DNA of 64,000 bases from Alphaproteobacteria bacterium (GCA_021775915.1 JAJFGW010000016.1:1-64000), one strand, 5' to 3'. Counted from the first letter of the stretch, positions 43,941-55,080 are shown. Program-made: numbers and translations. The notes: a model not told the origin generated them from the letters alone.

Positions 43941-46900
43941 CTAAAGCTCCTGAATATCTGTAACACCTTCTGCCTTTAGCAGCGCGTTACGTGCCTCAGG
44001 AGAGAACTTCCAACGCCCGGCCAAAGTGATTTCTGCGGTTTCATCGGGCTTAAAGGGAACATAAATGACAATTTTGGCCTGCCCCCTGCCCTCTGCCGCC
44101 AACAATTCCTTAAGCTGGCTGGCTGGTGCGGCAGCCTCCAGATGGATATGAACTTCCTTGATTTTCTGCGCCAAAGATTCATCCAGAGGTCTTATATCCT
44201 GAACGGTATAACGAATTTGGTCTTCTTTTTGCTCGGCAATAACTTTGAGTAATAAAGTTTCACCCGCTTCCAGAATATCATTAGAGCGTGCCAGCAACTC
44301 CGAAAAAAGCATCACCTCATAAACACCGGAGGCATCGGAAAGTTGCAGGAAAGCATATTTATTGCCGGATCTTGGCGAAACCCTGAACTGCTTTTTGGTC
44401 AAAACCCCCGCCATTTCTAGTATAGCGGTATTGCGATGCATCAGCTTTTTCTCAACCTGCGCCACAGAAACAATACCCATGCGCTCAAACTGCTCTGCCT
44501 TAATATCGAGCGGATGGGCGGACAGATAGAAACCAACAGCGTCAAATTCGAGCCTCAACTTCTCTAAAGGATCCCACGGCTCGATAATCGGTAACTCCGG
44601 CATATCAGAAGAGTTACCATTCTCCCCGCCAAATAAACTGGTCTGGCCGCTTTCCTTTTCTGCCGCGAGCATTTGCACATGGCGGAGAATTGTCCCGACG
44701 GCCTCATGCACTTGTGCGCGGTTATCATTCAAGCTGTCAAAAGCCCCGGCACAGATCAATTTTTCAAACTGACGCTTGTTCATACCGCCGGAATCCAGAC
44801 GGCTTGAAAAGTCATTCAGGTTTTTAAAGACGCCATTCTCTTCCCGCTCCTGAACAATGTTTTTCATGGCCTGTTCGCCCACGCCCTTAAGCGCCGCCAA
44901 AGCATAATGTATGGTTTTTCCTTCAACCCTGAATTCAGCATTCGACTTATTAATGTCAGGCGGCAACAGCTTTACCCCCAAACGGTCCAGCTCCTGCTTA
45001 AAAATACTGAGCTTGTCCGTATTGCCCATATCAAGCGTCATCGAAGCCGCCATAAACTCAACTGGATAGTGTGTCTTCAGCCACGCCGTCCAGAGCGCTA
45101 TCAATCCATAACCGGCAGTATGTGCTTTGTTAAAGCCGTAACCGGCAAATTTAGCAATCTGGTCAAAAATATGGTTTGCCTGGTCTTCCGGAATATCATT
45201 ATGTTCCTTAGCACCCTTCACAAAGAGATCACGCTGGGTATCCATCTCTTCCTTGATTTTCTTACCCATCGCCCGGCGCAACAAATCAGCGCCGCCCAAT
45301 GTGTAACCGGCCAAAACCTGTGCCGCCAGCATGACCTGTTCCTGATAAATCATCACACCATATGTATCTTCTGTGATGGGTTTCAGCTTGGGGTGCATAT
45401 AATCAATGTTTTCAGAGTCTTTTAGATTTTGCAGATAAACCGGGATATTCTCCATCGGCCCCGGACGATACAAGGCAATAACAGCGAGAATCTCCTCAAA
45501 ATTACTAACCTTGATTTGCTTACCAAGATCACGCATCCCGGCGCTCTCCATCTGGAAAACTCCGATATTTTCACCACGCGCCAGCATTTGATAAGTTTTC
45601 TCATCATCAAAAGGAATTTGTAGAATATCAATATCCTTGCCCTGAACCTGCTTTATCAAGGAAACGGCCTTATGCACAACGGTCAGAGTTTTGAGGCCAA
45701 GAAAATCGAACTTCACAAGCCCGGCAGGCTCGACATATTTCATATTGAACTGCGTTACCGGCATATCAGAGCGCGGATCGCGATAAAGCGGCAAAAGCTT
45801 GTGCAGCGGCCTGTCACCAATAACAACACCGGCGGCATGCGTTGACGCATGGCGGTAAAGCCCCTCTAGCTGTAACGCAATCTGAATTAGCTTTTGCGAA
45901 GTTTCTTCCTTGTCCCGTTCAGCGCGTAAATCTTTATCCTGTGTTAAGGCCTCCCTTAGCGAGATGGGGTTAGCCGGATTAGCCGGAATCATCTTGGCAA
46001 GGCGATCAACCTGCCCATATGGCATCTGCAAGACACGGCCGACATCGCGCACTACCGCGCGGGCTTGCAATTTTCCGAAGGTAATAATCTGCGCTACATG
46101 GTCATAACCATACTTACCCTGCACATAACGGATAACCTCGTCCCGCCGATCCTGACAGAAATCAATATCGAAATCAGGCATGGAAACACGCTCAGGGTTA
46201 AGCATCCGCTCAAACAGCAACCCAAAAGGAAGCGGATCAATATCGGTGATTTTAAGCGCCCACGCTACAACCGATCCGGCCCCAGACCCCCGCCCCGGCC
46301 CCACGGGGATGTCTTGCTCCTTCGCCCATTTAATAAAATCAGAGACAATCAGGAAATATCCCGGAAACTCCATCTGAATAATAATACCCAGCTCGTATTC
46401 CAGTCGTTCTTTATAGGGAATAGAAATTTCTTTTTTTGCGGACTCGTCCTCATTACCTTTAAAAACAAAATTTTCCAGTCGCCATTGAAGTCCCGCTTCG
46501 GATTGTGCCCGCAATTCTTCAATTTCAGAACGCCCACCTTCGGTTGCAAAAGGTGGCAATATCGGGTCAATCGTGGTGAGAAGAAACCCGCAGCGCTGCG
46601 CAATCACAAGCGTATTGTCTACGGCCTCAGGGATATCTGCGAATAGCTTCCGCATTTCCTTTGCTGATTTAAAGTAATGTTCGGGTGTAACCTTGCGACG
46701 ATCGTCTTCTGTAACGTAGCGCCCGGCACCAATACAAAGCAGCGCGTCATGCGCCTCGTGCATTTCGCGCTTGGGGAAATAACAATCATTCGTGGCAACA
46801 AGCGGAATATCATGCTTGTAAGCCAGCTCAATAAGTGGCTCTTCCACTGTGTTTTCTTCCGGACAGCCATGACGCTGCAACTCTATATACAGCCTGCCCG

Positions 46901-47378
46901 AAAAGGCTTTCTTCAGTCTTTTAAGGACTTCAACCGCCTTCTTTTTCTGATTATGCAATAAGTATTGCGACACAGGCCCCGCCAACCCGCCACTTAAACA
47001 AATCAGCCCTGACTCATTCTCTTCTAACTGTTCCCACGTAATATACGGATTTTCTGTGGCTTCAACCTCTAGATACGAGTCACTGACAAGCTTGCAAAGA
47101 TTGCGGTATCCGGCTTCTGTCTGGGCAAGCAGCACGAGTTGATGCGCCTCAAGCCCCAGATTAACCTGACAGCCGATAACCGGCTGCACTCCGCCCTTTG
47201 CCGCCGCCACAGCAAACTCCAGAGCACCAAACATATTGGCGCTATCGGTAACCGCGACAGCTGGCATATTATTAAGCTGACAAAGCTCTACCAGTTCTTT
47301 CGGACGGATAGCCCCTTCTGCCAATGAAAAGGCGGAATGCAGGTGTAGGTGAATAAAATTTTCAGTTTTGGGAATCAT
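43941..47378 (-). CDS. dnaE: DNA polymerase III subunit alpha
   Basis: PHP domain FIHLHLHSAFSLAEGA; PDFDIDFCQDRRDEVI; 1145 aa. Confidence 0.97.
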   Translation of the reverse strand: MIPKTENFIHLHLHSAFSLAEGAIRPKELVELCQLNNMPAVAVTDSANMFGALEFAVAAAKGGVQPVIGCQVNLGLEAHQLVLLAQTEAGYRNLCKLVSDSYLEVEATENPYITWEQLEENESGLICLSGGLAGPVSQYLLHNQKKKAVEVLKRLKKAFSGRLYIELQRHGCPEENTVEEPLIELAYKHDIPLVATNDCYFPKREMHEAHDALLCIGAGRYVTEDDRRKVTPEHYFKSAKEMRKLFADIPEAVDNTLVIAQRCGFLLTTIDPILPPFATEGGRSEIEELRAQSEAGLQWRLENFVFKGNEDESAKKEISIPYKERLEYELGIIIQMEFPGYFLIVSDFIKWAKEQDIPVGPGRGSGAGSVVAWALKITDIDPLPFGLLFERMLNPERVSMPDFDIDFCQDRRDEVIRYVQGKYGYDHVAQIITFGKLQARAVVRDVGRVLQMPYGQVDRLAKMIPANPANPISLREALTQDKDLRAERDKEETSQKLIQIALQLEGLYRHASTHAAGVVIGDRPLHKLLPLYRDPRSDMPVTQFNMKYVEPAGLVKFDFLGLKTLTVVHKAVSLIKQVQGKDIDILQIPFDDEKTYQMLARGENIGVFQMESAGMRDLGKQIKVSNFEEILAVIALYRPGPMENIPVYLQNLKDSENIDYMHPKLKPITEDTYGVMIYQEQVMLAAQVLAGYTLGGADLLRRAMGKKIKEEMDTQRDLFVKGAKEHNDIPEDQANHIFDQIAKFAGYGFNKAHTAGYGLIALWTAWLKTHYPVEFMAASMTLDMGNTDKLSIFKQELDRLGVKLLPPDINKSNAEFRVEGKTIHYALAALKGVGEQAMKNIVQEREENGVFKNLNDFSSRLDSGGMNKRQFEKLICAGAFDSLNDNRAQVHEAVGTILRHVQMLAAEKESGQTSLFGGENGNSSDMPELPIIEPWDPLEKLRLEFDAVGFYLSAHPLDIKAEQFERMGIVSVAQVEKKLMHRNTAILEMAGVLTKKQFRVSPRSGNKYAFLQLSDASGVYEVMLFSELLARSNDILEAGETLLLKVIAEQKEDQIRYTVQDIRPLDESLAQKIKEVHIHLEAAAPASQLKELLAAEGRGQAKIVIYVPFKPDETAEITLAGRWKFSPEARNALLKAEGVTDIQEL

Positions 47379-47379
47379 C

Positions 47380-48111
47380 CTAGAACGTTAGCACACGACC
47401 GTTCTTGAGTTCCAGCACCCTGTCCATCTGATCGGCAAGATCCATGTTATGAGTGGCTATCAATGCGCCAATTCCCGTATTACGTACTTGCTCAGTCAAA
47501 ATTTCAAATACATCCTCAGAAGTGCCCGGATCAAGATTACCCGTTGGCTCATCAGCCAGCAGGAGCTTTGGGTTTTTGGCCAGCGCCCGGGCGAGGGCAA
47601 CGCGCTGCTGTTCTCCGCCGGAAAGTGTACCAGGGCGGTGATCAAGCCTGTGCGAGAGCCCTAATGTTTCAAGCAAGTGGGCCGCATAATCCCGCGCATC
47701 CTTCTTTTTCTTACCGGCGATAATCTGCGGCAGGATCACATTTTCGATCGCCGAGAATTCCGGCTGCAGATAATGAAACTGATAAATAAAGCCGATAAAG
47801 TCCCGCCGTAACTTTGTACGTTCGGTATCTTCGAGCATCGCCGCATCATGACCATTAATAACAATACGCCCGGTTGTCGGGCTATCCAGCAAGCCAATCA
47901 AATGCAGCAAAGTTGATTTACCGCAACCGCTCGGCCCGACAAGGGCTACCATCTCGCCTTTTTCAATCGACATACTTAGATTATTAAGAATGGTAAGAAC
48001 TTCATCTCCCTGTTTAAAGCTGCGCTCTAAACCCTCAACCTGAAGCAATTTCTGAAGCCGCGCCGTTCTGGATTCCGGCTCCTCAAAAGGTACTATTTTT
48101 TCCTTACTCAT
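47380..48111 (-). CDS. lolD: Lipoprotein-releasing ABC transporter ATPase
   Basis: [50 protein letters not shown]. Confidence 0.93.
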   Translation of the reverse strand: MSKEKIVPFEEPESRTARLQKLLQVEGLERSFKQGDEVLTILNNLSMSIEKGEMVALVGPSGCGKSTLLHLIGLLDSPTTGRIVINGHDAAMLEDTERTKLRRDFIGFIYQFHYLQPEFSAIENVILPQIIAGKKKKDARDYAAHLLETLGLSHRLDHRPGTLSGGEQQRVALARALAKNPKLLLADEPTGNLDPGTSEDVFEILTEQVRNTGIGALIATHNMDLADQMDRVLELKNGRVLTF

Positions 48112-49345
48112 ACCTCAACGCCTCTACCGGATCGAGACGAGCGGCACGCCATGCCGGATACAAGGTTGCGAGAATAGAGAGCAAGAAGGCCATAAAAATC
48201 ACAGAACTAACTTCGCCCCAGTTAATTTCGGCGGGTAGTTTTGACAGAAAGTAAATTTCGGCGGCAAACAAATCCGTACCTGTTAGCCCTTCAAGAAATT
48301 GTCTGATGGTCTCAATGTTTTTAGCAAAGGCAACACCTAAAAAAGCACCCACAAACGTTCCTATAAAGCCAATACTCGCCCCCGTAAGAATGAATATTTT
48401 CATCATACTGCGGCGCGTCGCCCCCATGGTACGCATAATCGCAATATCGCTGCCTTTATCCTTAACCAGCATAATCATTGAGGAAATGATATTAAACGCA
48501 GCCACAACAATAATCAGCGTCAGGATCAGGAACATAACATTACGCTCCACCTGTAGCGCGTTAAAGAAGCTGCTATTCATATCGCGCCAGTCATAAACAC
48601 CAGCCTCTCCATTTACAGCAAGAGATACGCCGGCCCTGACACGTTCCAGATTTGCCGGATCAACTGTGAAAACCTCAAGCGACATAACACTGTCCGGTTT
48701 CTGATAAAATTTTTGCGCCGCCTCAAGCGGCATAAAAACAAAACCGCTGTTATATTCATACATCTGGGCATCAAAGATGACACCAATATTATAGCTTCTG
48801 GAACGGGGAATTGTGCCAAACGGACTGACCTTGCCCTTGGGCGCAATCAAGGTGATATCATCACCAACAGTAAGACCCAGCTTATCTGCCATTGCGATAC
48901 CGATAGCAACACTAGTTCCCGTAAAATTATCAATACTGCCAACCGTAATTGACTCAGAGAGTATGGGTTTGCGTGCAAAATCTTCCTGCTCCATCCCCCG
49001 AACCATCACACCACTTGCCGCCCCCCGGCTGGATAGCAATGCCTGCCCCTCTATCATCGGAACAACCATTGTCACGCCTTCAACAGATTCCACTTTTAAT
49101 TTGAGAACTTTGTAATCATGAAGAGGTGCGCTCTGGGAATAAACATTGATATGACCGTTCAACCCCAGAATACGGGTCAGCAACTCGGTACGAAATCCGT
49201 TCATCACCGACATAACAATAATCAGCGTCGCCACACCCAGCATAATGCCCAGAAATGAAAATCCGGCAATAACCGAGACAAAGCCCTCGGTCTTACGTGC
49301 CCGCAAATATCGTCCGGCGACCATTCTTTCAAAAGGTGAAAACAT
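48104..49345 (-). CDS. LolC/LolE-type lipoprotein-releasing permease
   Basis: RYLRARKTEGFVSVIAGFSFLGIMLGVATLIIVMSVMNGFR; FtsX-type C-terminus; single LolC/E homologue next to lolD. Confidence 0.93.
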   Translation of the reverse strand: MFSPFERMVAGRYLRARKTEGFVSVIAGFSFLGIMLGVATLIIVMSVMNGFRTELLTRILGLNGHINVYSQSAPLHDYKVLKLKVESVEGVTMVVPMIEGQALLSSRGAASGVMVRGMEQEDFARKPILSESITVGSIDNFTGTSVAIGIAMADKLGLTVGDDITLIAPKGKVSPFGTIPRSRSYNIGVIFDAQMYEYNSGFVFMPLEAAQKFYQKPDSVMSLEVFTVDPANLERVRAGVSLAVNGEAGVYDWRDMNSSFFNALQVERNVMFLILTLIIVVAAFNIISSMIMLVKDKGSDIAIMRTMGATRRSMMKIFILTGASIGFIGTFVGAFLGVAFAKNIETIRQFLEGLTGTDLFAAEIYFLSKLPAEINWGEVSSVIFMAFLLSILATLYPAWRAARLDPVEALRYE

Positions 49346-49448
49346 GTTGCTTGATCCAATACCCCTCTAACTAGAGGGATACTGAACCATAAGCACCCTA
49401 AAAATCAACAGTTCATGACATTTGCAAATTACAATTGCATTTTACGAC

Positions 49449-49643
49449 TTAATTTTCAGAAACTTTCTTGTTTTTAGGCGCTTCCTGCAAATATTCATTC
49501 AAAGAGCGCTCCGCCTCTACATTCGAGATTCTCGCTATAAGCTCCTCCATGAGAAGTATTTGCTTTTCCAAAAGCTCGCTATGTGCTGAAAGTAGCTGTA
49601 GAGCCTCTTCTACCTTATTTTCAAAATACTCATTGTTGCTCAT
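49449..49643 (-). CDS. Small coiled-coil hypothetical protein
   Basis: 64 aa, heptad-like ENKVEEALQLLSAHSELLEKQILLMEELIARI; ATG preceded by GGAGGG. Confidence 0.55.
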   Translation of the reverse strand: MSNNEYFENKVEEALQLLSAHSELLEKQILLMEELIARISNVEAERSLNEYLQEAPKNKKVSEN

Positions 49644-49703
49644 TTAAGTTTCCCTCCTAAAATTTGTTTAGTTCCGATGCCAAAGATGCAAAGACTATGC
49701 CAA

Positions 49704-51065
49704 TCAGGCCGCCTTTTTATTAAGTTGAGAAGATTCACGGATCATATCAAGAGCCTGACCGATAGATACTTCGTGTTTTTCGTCACTATCGCGCTTTTTG
49801 AGGGTTACCGTATCACCATCTTGCCTTGATCCTTTTCTGATTTGCCAGGGAATACCTATCAAATCCATATCAGCGAACTTAGCGCCAGGTCGCGCCTTGC
49901 GCTCATCATAAAGAATTTCATCAAAAAACGGTGCCTTGTTAAACTCATCCTGTAATTGTTTATACAATTTCTCACAAAACTCATTGCAAACAGATTCTTC
50001 AGGATCAAGATTTATCAGAGCTATCTTGTAAGGAGCAACATCTTCCGGCCAGATAATACCACTATCATCATGGCTGGCCTCAATTATAGCGCCAACCAAC
50101 CGCGACACACCTATACCGTACGACCCCATTTCAAGCGGTACAACCTCTCCATCTTTGTTTTGGACTGTAGCCTTCATCGGTGCCGAGTATTTCGTACCAA
50201 AATAGAATATATGCCCAACCTCAATACCACGTGCCCGGTTCAGTTGATCTGTCGCTACCGGGCAATTTTCAGGGTCGTGCTTTTCATCTGTAGCAGCATA
50301 AATACTCGTCATTTTTTCATAGTAATCGTTAACATCTTTTTTATTGTCGTAGGACAGCCCCGCAGCCGTAAGATCGACCTCATTCCATTTTTTATCAGCG
50401 AACACCTCGCTCTCACCAGTGTCAGCAAGAATAATAAATTCATGGCTTAAGTCACCACCGATAGGCCCGGTATCCGCCCGCATAGGAAACGCCCGCAAAC
50501 CCATGCGCGTATAAGTCCGCAAATAAGCCAGAAACATTTTCTGATAGGAATAAAGGGCACCTTCATAATCCAGATCAAAGGAGTAGTTATCCTTCATCAG
50601 GAACTCACGCCCCCGCATTACGCCAAAGCGCGGACGAACTTCGTCCCTGAATTTCCACTGAATATGGTACAGGTTTTTTGGTAAATCTTTATAAGAATGA
50701 ACATGCGTACGAACAATGTCTGTAATCATTTCCTCATTGGTAGGCCCGTAGAGCAAATCACGCTCATGACGGTCTTTGATCCTCAGCATTTCTTTGCCGT
50801 AATCTTCGTAACGCCCACTCTCTTTCCACAAATCAGAAGACTGTAATGTCGGCATCAGGATTTCCTGCGCCCCTGTCGCATTCTGTTCTTCACGTACAAT
50901 CTGTTCAATACGCTTTAAAACGCGGAAACCAAGCGGCTGCCATGCATAAATACCGGAGCTTGTTTGCTTCACCATACCCGCGCGCAACATCAATTTATGT
51001 GAAACAATTTCAGCCTCTTTTGGAGACTCTTTTAGCGTCGGCATAAAATATTCAGACATTCTCAT
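49704..51065 (-). CDS. proS: Prolyl-tRNA synthetase (short type)
   Basis: [45 protein letters not shown]. Confidence 0.96.
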   Translation of the reverse strand: MRMSEYFMPTLKESPKEAEIVSHKLMLRAGMVKQTSSGIYAWQPLGFRVLKRIEQIVREEQNATGAQEILMPTLQSSDLWKESGRYEDYGKEMLRIKDRHERDLLYGPTNEEMITDIVRTHVHSYKDLPKNLYHIQWKFRDEVRPRFGVMRGREFLMKDNYSFDLDYEGALYSYQKMFLAYLRTYTRMGLRAFPMRADTGPIGGDLSHEFIILADTGESEVFADKKWNEVDLTAAGLSYDNKKDVNDYYEKMTSIYAATDEKHDPENCPVATDQLNRARGIEVGHIFYFGTKYSAPMKATVQNKDGEVVPLEMGSYGIGVSRLVGAIIEASHDDSGIIWPEDVAPYKIALINLDPEESVCNEFCEKLYKQLQDEFNKAPFFDEILYDERKARPGAKFADMDLIGIPWQIRKGSRQDGDTVTLKKRDSDEKHEVSIGQALDMIRESSQLNKKAA

Positions 51066-51068
51066 AAC

Positions 51069-51542
51069 TTAGTATCCTTCACCCCAGATTATTTCTTCTT
51101 CTAACTCTTTGACCGGATGTATAACCGGCACCGGAACAGGTTTAGCAACAGGCTGTTCACTTTCCGGTTTCTTACCACACAGCGCATAAATCTCACTGGT
51201 CAGATCTTTACCGTTAAAAACAACACGGCCTGTTTGGTAAATCTCAATCATACCAACCGGTGCGTCAAGCTCCGTTCCAACCGGAAGAGCTTGATTTAAT
51301 TGCGCCGCAAGATCAATAGTCACCGGTATTTTTATAACATCAATAAAGTTTTCTGCCTTCGCATTTATATCTGCCGCCACAACAGGATTACCATGCACAT
51401 CAACGCCGGGGATATAATCCGCGCTGGTAAAATATTCTTTAACCGGCAAAATCTGGCACAAGGCTTCCTTATTCTGCGCCCATGCCGGAGCAACAATAAA
51501 AGTTGTCATCAACACAAACAATAATATCAGCCTCATTATCAT
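51069..51542 (-). CDS. Exported hypothetical protein
   Basis: Signal peptide LILLFVLMTTFIVAPAWAQ, 157 aa, no family recognised. Confidence 0.65.
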   Translation of the reverse strand: MIMRLILLFVLMTTFIVAPAWAQNKEALCQILPVKEYFTSADYIPGVDVHGNPVVAADINAKAENFIDVIKIPVTIDLAAQLNQALPVGTELDAPVGMIEIYQTGRVVFNGKDLTSEIYALCGKKPESEQPVAKPVPVPVIHPVKELEEEIIWGEGY

Positions 51543-51805
51543 TATCTGCCTTTCTTTATCATCTCTTCTGCTTCCCCATAGAAATCAATAACCTCCATTT
51601 CAATCAGAAAATAAATCACCAGCCAGATCATAGCAGCAAGGACGGAGGTTGCCAGAAATTTCAATCGCAAGCGCGGCTTCGCAGGGGCGCTGGATGTATG
51701 GCCCTCCTCCGGCTTTTCAATAGGATGATTACCCCATGGCAAAACCGTAAACAATGCGAGCCACCAGACCATAAGATAAAGAATTATACCGGTAAACCAG
51801 CTCAT
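51542..51805 (-). CDS. DUF1467 family membrane protein
   Basis: Two TM segments with ILYLMVWWLALFTVLPWG; usual neighbour of proS/rnj in Alphaproteobacteria. Confidence 0.8.
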   Translation of the reverse strand: MSWFTGIILYLMVWWLALFTVLPWGNHPIEKPEEGHTSSAPAKPRLRLKFLATSVLAAMIWLVIYFLIEMEVIDFYGEAEEMIKKGR

Positions 51806-51808
51806 ATC

Positions 51809-53488
51809 TTATACTCTCAGAACATGAACCGTGGTTTTTGGCTTAATACGCAGCACCATATTCACCATACGCCGGATACCAATGCGGATTTCATCGGACA
51901 CGGCACGATCGCTCTGGCGGAAATTCCTGTCCATATCGGCCAAAATATCTTCGATTTCATTCAATATATCTTCTTCCAGCTTCACCTCATCCTCATTTTT
52001 CGGATCAATCAGTCCCGTGCTTGTAAGCTGCGGATCAGCAACAAGGTCGCCGCGCTCATCCAGCACAACAGAGACGTGAATAGCGCCCGAAAATTGTAGC
52101 TTACGCCGCTCCCGTATTGCCTGATGATCTATATCAATGAGCCTGCCGGAATCAACAGCTAGCAAGCCGGTTTCCACATGTTCTATGACTTCGGAGTTGC
52201 CTTTTTTCAGCCGAATGACCGAGCCATTTTGCGGCACTATAACGTTTTTAATCTGGCATTTCCGCGCCAGATCAGCCTGCGCTTCAAGATGCTGGCGCTC
52301 GCCATGAACCGGCACAACAAGCTCCGGCTTTACCCATTGGTACATATCGGCGACTTCATCGCGGCAAGGGTGACCCGAAACATGGATCACATGGTCCGTA
52401 TCTGCTGCGCCAATGACCCTCACCCCGGCAGAAACCAGATCATTCTTGACCCCATTAATATCCTTTTCATTGCCAGGAATAGGCCGCGCCGAAAAGATAA
52501 CCGTATCGCCTTTACCCAACTTAACAGTTGAGCGCTGCCCCCGCGCTATTTTGGCGAGCGCTGCTCTGGCCTCTCCCTGTGATCCGGTCACGATGAGAAC
52601 CTGATTTTCCGCTGCCAGCCCTTCCAGATCCTCTTCGGAAACAATCTCGACTATGTCAGTCAGGTAACCGCAATCTTTGGCCGCCCCAACCATATTATTG
52701 AGCGAGCGCCCTACAACAGCAACACTACGGCCACAGCTTTCCGCCGCACGGCATATGCTTTGGATTCGGCCAATATTAGAAGAAAAACAGGTGACCGCAA
52801 TACGCCCCTCGCATTCCTTAAAAACAGCATCCAGCCCTTTTTCAACATCCTCTTCCGAACCGGAAAATCCGTTTACATTAGAATTCGTTGAATCGCCGAT
52901 ATAAGCCAAAACGCCCTCATCCCCGGCCTTTCTAAACGACTCTTCATCCGTCAGCCCGCCAATAACCGGTGCGCGGTCAAGGTTCCAATCGGCGCTGTGA
53001 ACAATTTTACCTTCATCCGTATCAATAATAACCGCGCAGGTTTCCGGTATAGAGTGCGCGACATGAACAAAGCGCGCTTTAAACGGCCCTAGTTCAACAG
53101 TTTCGTTATCCTCTACAACATGGATCTTCATGTCCTTGCAGGAAGGGTACTCCTCAATTTTTCGACGTAATACCGCAGCCGTGAATTTCGTGCAATATAC
53201 AGGACAGCGTAAACGCGGCCAGATATGAGGCACCGCACCAACATGGTCTTCATGAGCATGGGTCACGATCAATCCCAGTAAATCATCCTTACGATCAACA
53301 AGAAACTGCGGCTCCGGCACTATAATATCAACACCCGGCAAACGCTCATCGGCAAAGCCGATGCCCAGATCAATACCGATCCATTTACCCTGATAGGCAT
53401 AAATATTAAAATTCACGCCAAATTGCTCACTCCCGCCCAGAGGGATGAAATGGAGGTCGTTGGGGTCGAGGTCTAATTTTTGTTTCAT
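51809..53488 (-). CDS. rnj: Ribonuclease J
   Basis: LIVTHAHEDHVGAVPHIWPRL, MVGRSLNNM-like beta-CASP region, VPVHGERQHLEAQADLA. Confidence 0.93.
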   Translation of the reverse strand: MKQKLDLDPNDLHFIPLGGSEQFGVNFNIYAYQGKWIGIDLGIGFADERLPGVDIIVPEPQFLVDRKDDLLGLIVTHAHEDHVGAVPHIWPRLRCPVYCTKFTAAVLRRKIEEYPSCKDMKIHVVEDNETVELGPFKARFVHVAHSIPETCAVIIDTDEGKIVHSADWNLDRAPVIGGLTDEESFRKAGDEGVLAYIGDSTNSNVNGFSGSEEDVEKGLDAVFKECEGRIAVTCFSSNIGRIQSICRAAESCGRSVAVVGRSLNNMVGAAKDCGYLTDIVEIVSEEDLEGLAAENQVLIVTGSQGEARAALAKIARGQRSTVKLGKGDTVIFSARPIPGNEKDINGVKNDLVSAGVRVIGAADTDHVIHVSGHPCRDEVADMYQWVKPELVVPVHGERQHLEAQADLARKCQIKNVIVPQNGSVIRLKKGNSEVIEHVETGLLAVDSGRLIDIDHQAIRERRKLQFSGAIHVSVVLDERGDLVADPQLTSTGLIDPKNEDEVKLEEDILNEIEDILADMDRNFRQSDRAVSDEIRIGIRRMVNMVLRIKPKTTVHVLRV

Positions 53489-53500
53489 CTATATTTCCTT

Positions 53501-53566
53501 GTCATTCTAAAAGAGCACAAGCGACTGAAGAATCTTTTTGAGATCCTTCGCTGCACTCAGGATGAC
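53501..53566. repeat. REP-like imperfect palindrome between coaX and rnj
   Basis: GTCATTCT...GCGACTGAAGAATCT-tttt-gAGATCCTTCGCTGCACTCAGGATGAC; resembles dispersed GTCATTCTGAG...GAAGAATCT elements. Confidence 0.6.
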
Positions 53567-53581
53567 ATGTTTGGGTAATAA

Positions 53582-54358
53582 TCAAGCAGCCTGCTTTAAT
53601 TTCTGCTGTCTGTGTATGTGCAAAAGACCGCGTAAAGTCAAATCTTTATCCACGATTTCTATTCTTGTAACTGTATCGGCGAACAAATCAGCCAGCCCGC
53701 CGGTTGCAATAACAAGCGGCTTCACGCCCATTTCCTCTTCAATCCGCCGGAGCGACCCTTCAATCATACCGACATAGCCCCAATAAACACCGGAGCGCAT
53801 GGCACTGACCGTATCCGTACCAATAACAGCTTCCGGTTTTTTAATGCTGACTTTGGGTAATTGCGCCGCCGCCATATGCAGCGCCTCCATAGACAAATTA
53901 ACGCCCGGCGCAATAAGACCGCCGCAATAAGCGCCATCTTCATTAATAACATCAAAGGTGGTGGCCGTACCAAAATCAACGACAATGGCCGGCGCTTTAT
54001 AATGGTTTAGCACCGCCACAGCATTGACCAGACGGTCATCACCCACTTCGGCAGGCTTATCGAGATTAACCTGAACATCAATAATATCGTGAGAGACCAT
54101 TGTCGCTTCACATTTAAAACTTCCCCGGCAAAGCTGTATCAAATGAAAATTAACATCCGGCACAACGGAACAAACAATCGCGGCGCCAACTTGTCCGAAC
54201 GTAAGCTTTTCCTGCGTAAAAAGCTGGAACAGCCACGCCGCATATTCATCAGACGTGCGCCCGCTATCGGTCTTGCAGCGCCAAACATGCTGGCGCGCTT
54301 CCCCATCATAAACGGCAAAGACTATATTTGTGTTTCCGGCATCAACTGTAAGAAGCAT
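53582..54358 (-). CDS. coaX: Type III pantothenate kinase
   Basis: MLLTVDAGNTNIVFAVYDG, IVVDFGTATTFDVI, GGLIAPGVNLSMEALH. Confidence 0.95.
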   Translation of the reverse strand: MLLTVDAGNTNIVFAVYDGEARQHVWRCKTDSGRTSDEYAAWLFQLFTQEKLTFGQVGAAIVCSVVPDVNFHLIQLCRGSFKCEATMVSHDIIDVQVNLDKPAEVGDDRLVNAVAVLNHYKAPAIVVDFGTATTFDVINEDGAYCGGLIAPGVNLSMEALHMAAAQLPKVSIKKPEAVIGTDTVSAMRSGVYWGYVGMIEGSLRRIEEEMGVKPLVIATGGLADLFADTVTRIEIVDKDLTLRGLLHIHRQQKLKQAA

Positions 54359-55078
54359 TTAAATCCTTTCAAGTTCCTGAAAATACACCTCGCCGGAGCT
54401 TATGTCAAAAATTTTACCCTTATGGTCTTCCAGGATTAACGCGCCATCCTCGTTTATTTCCTTAAAGACACCTTCCTGCTCTTTGCCGGAAACCGTGACT
54501 TTCAGATTTTCATTCAGGCCATGCGCCTGCGCGAGCCATGCCGCGCGAATATCGGCAAAACCATGCTCCTGCCATTGCGTATAATATTGCCCCAACTTCT
54601 CAAGCACAAGGTCACGAAAAGGGTGAATAGCGACCCTGTTTTCACCGGACAAGTCCTTCAAACAAACAGCATTCTCCGGCGCGGCCAAAATATTGACCCC
54701 CATGCCCAGAGCATAGCCATCACCTTCTTTTTCTATCAGGATGCCGGAAACCTTCTTACCATCGATTAAAATGTCATTGGGCCATTTGAGGGTTTTATTA
54801 TGCCCCTCTTCCAGCACCTCATCCATAGCGGCAGAGAGCGCCACGGCAGCGACAAATGACAACTGCCCCGCCTGCTGTATCGGACAGTCAGGGCGCAATA
54901 AAACAGACACATAGAGATTACCGAGCGGGGAATCCCACTTGTTCCCGCGTCGCCCTCGCCCCTTTTGTTGTTCAAGACATTGAACAACTGTGCCTTCGGG
55001 AAGCCCCTCCGCTGACAGCTCCTTCACATAGTCCTGCGTCGAAGGGAGGGAGGCGTAAGTATGTACTTTAAAATCCAT
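54359..55078 (-). CDS. birA: Biotin--[acetyl-CoA-carboxylase] ligase
   Basis: LPSTQDYVKELS, QQKGRGRRGNKWDSPLGNLYVSVLL, LKWPNDILIDGKKVSGILIE; ligase only, no HTH domain. Confidence 0.93.
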   Translation of the reverse strand: MDFKVHTYASLPSTQDYVKELSAEGLPEGTVVQCLEQQKGRGRRGNKWDSPLGNLYVSVLLRPDCPIQQAGQLSFVAAVALSAAMDEVLEEGHNKTLKWPNDILIDGKKVSGILIEKEGDGYALGMGVNILAAPENAVCLKDLSGENRVAIHPFRDLVLEKLGQYYTQWQEHGFADIRAAWLAQAHGLNENLKVTVSGKEQEGVFKEINEDGALILEDHKGKIFDISSGEVYFQELERI

Positions 55079-55080
55079 GA

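Noticed and set aside
49363-49378. CCCTCTA-AC-TAGAGGG palindrome upstream of the LolC/E gene, with a TAACTAGAGGGAT match near 63087
   Set aside because: Short arms; the second copy overlaps a promoter -10 and the similarity is probably coincidence
49704-51065. ProS looks short (453 aa) compared with E. coli
   Set aside because: The short form without the editing insertion is normal for Alphaproteobacteria
51503-52099. 198-aa plus-strand ORF
   Set aside because: Antisense across DUF1467 and rnj
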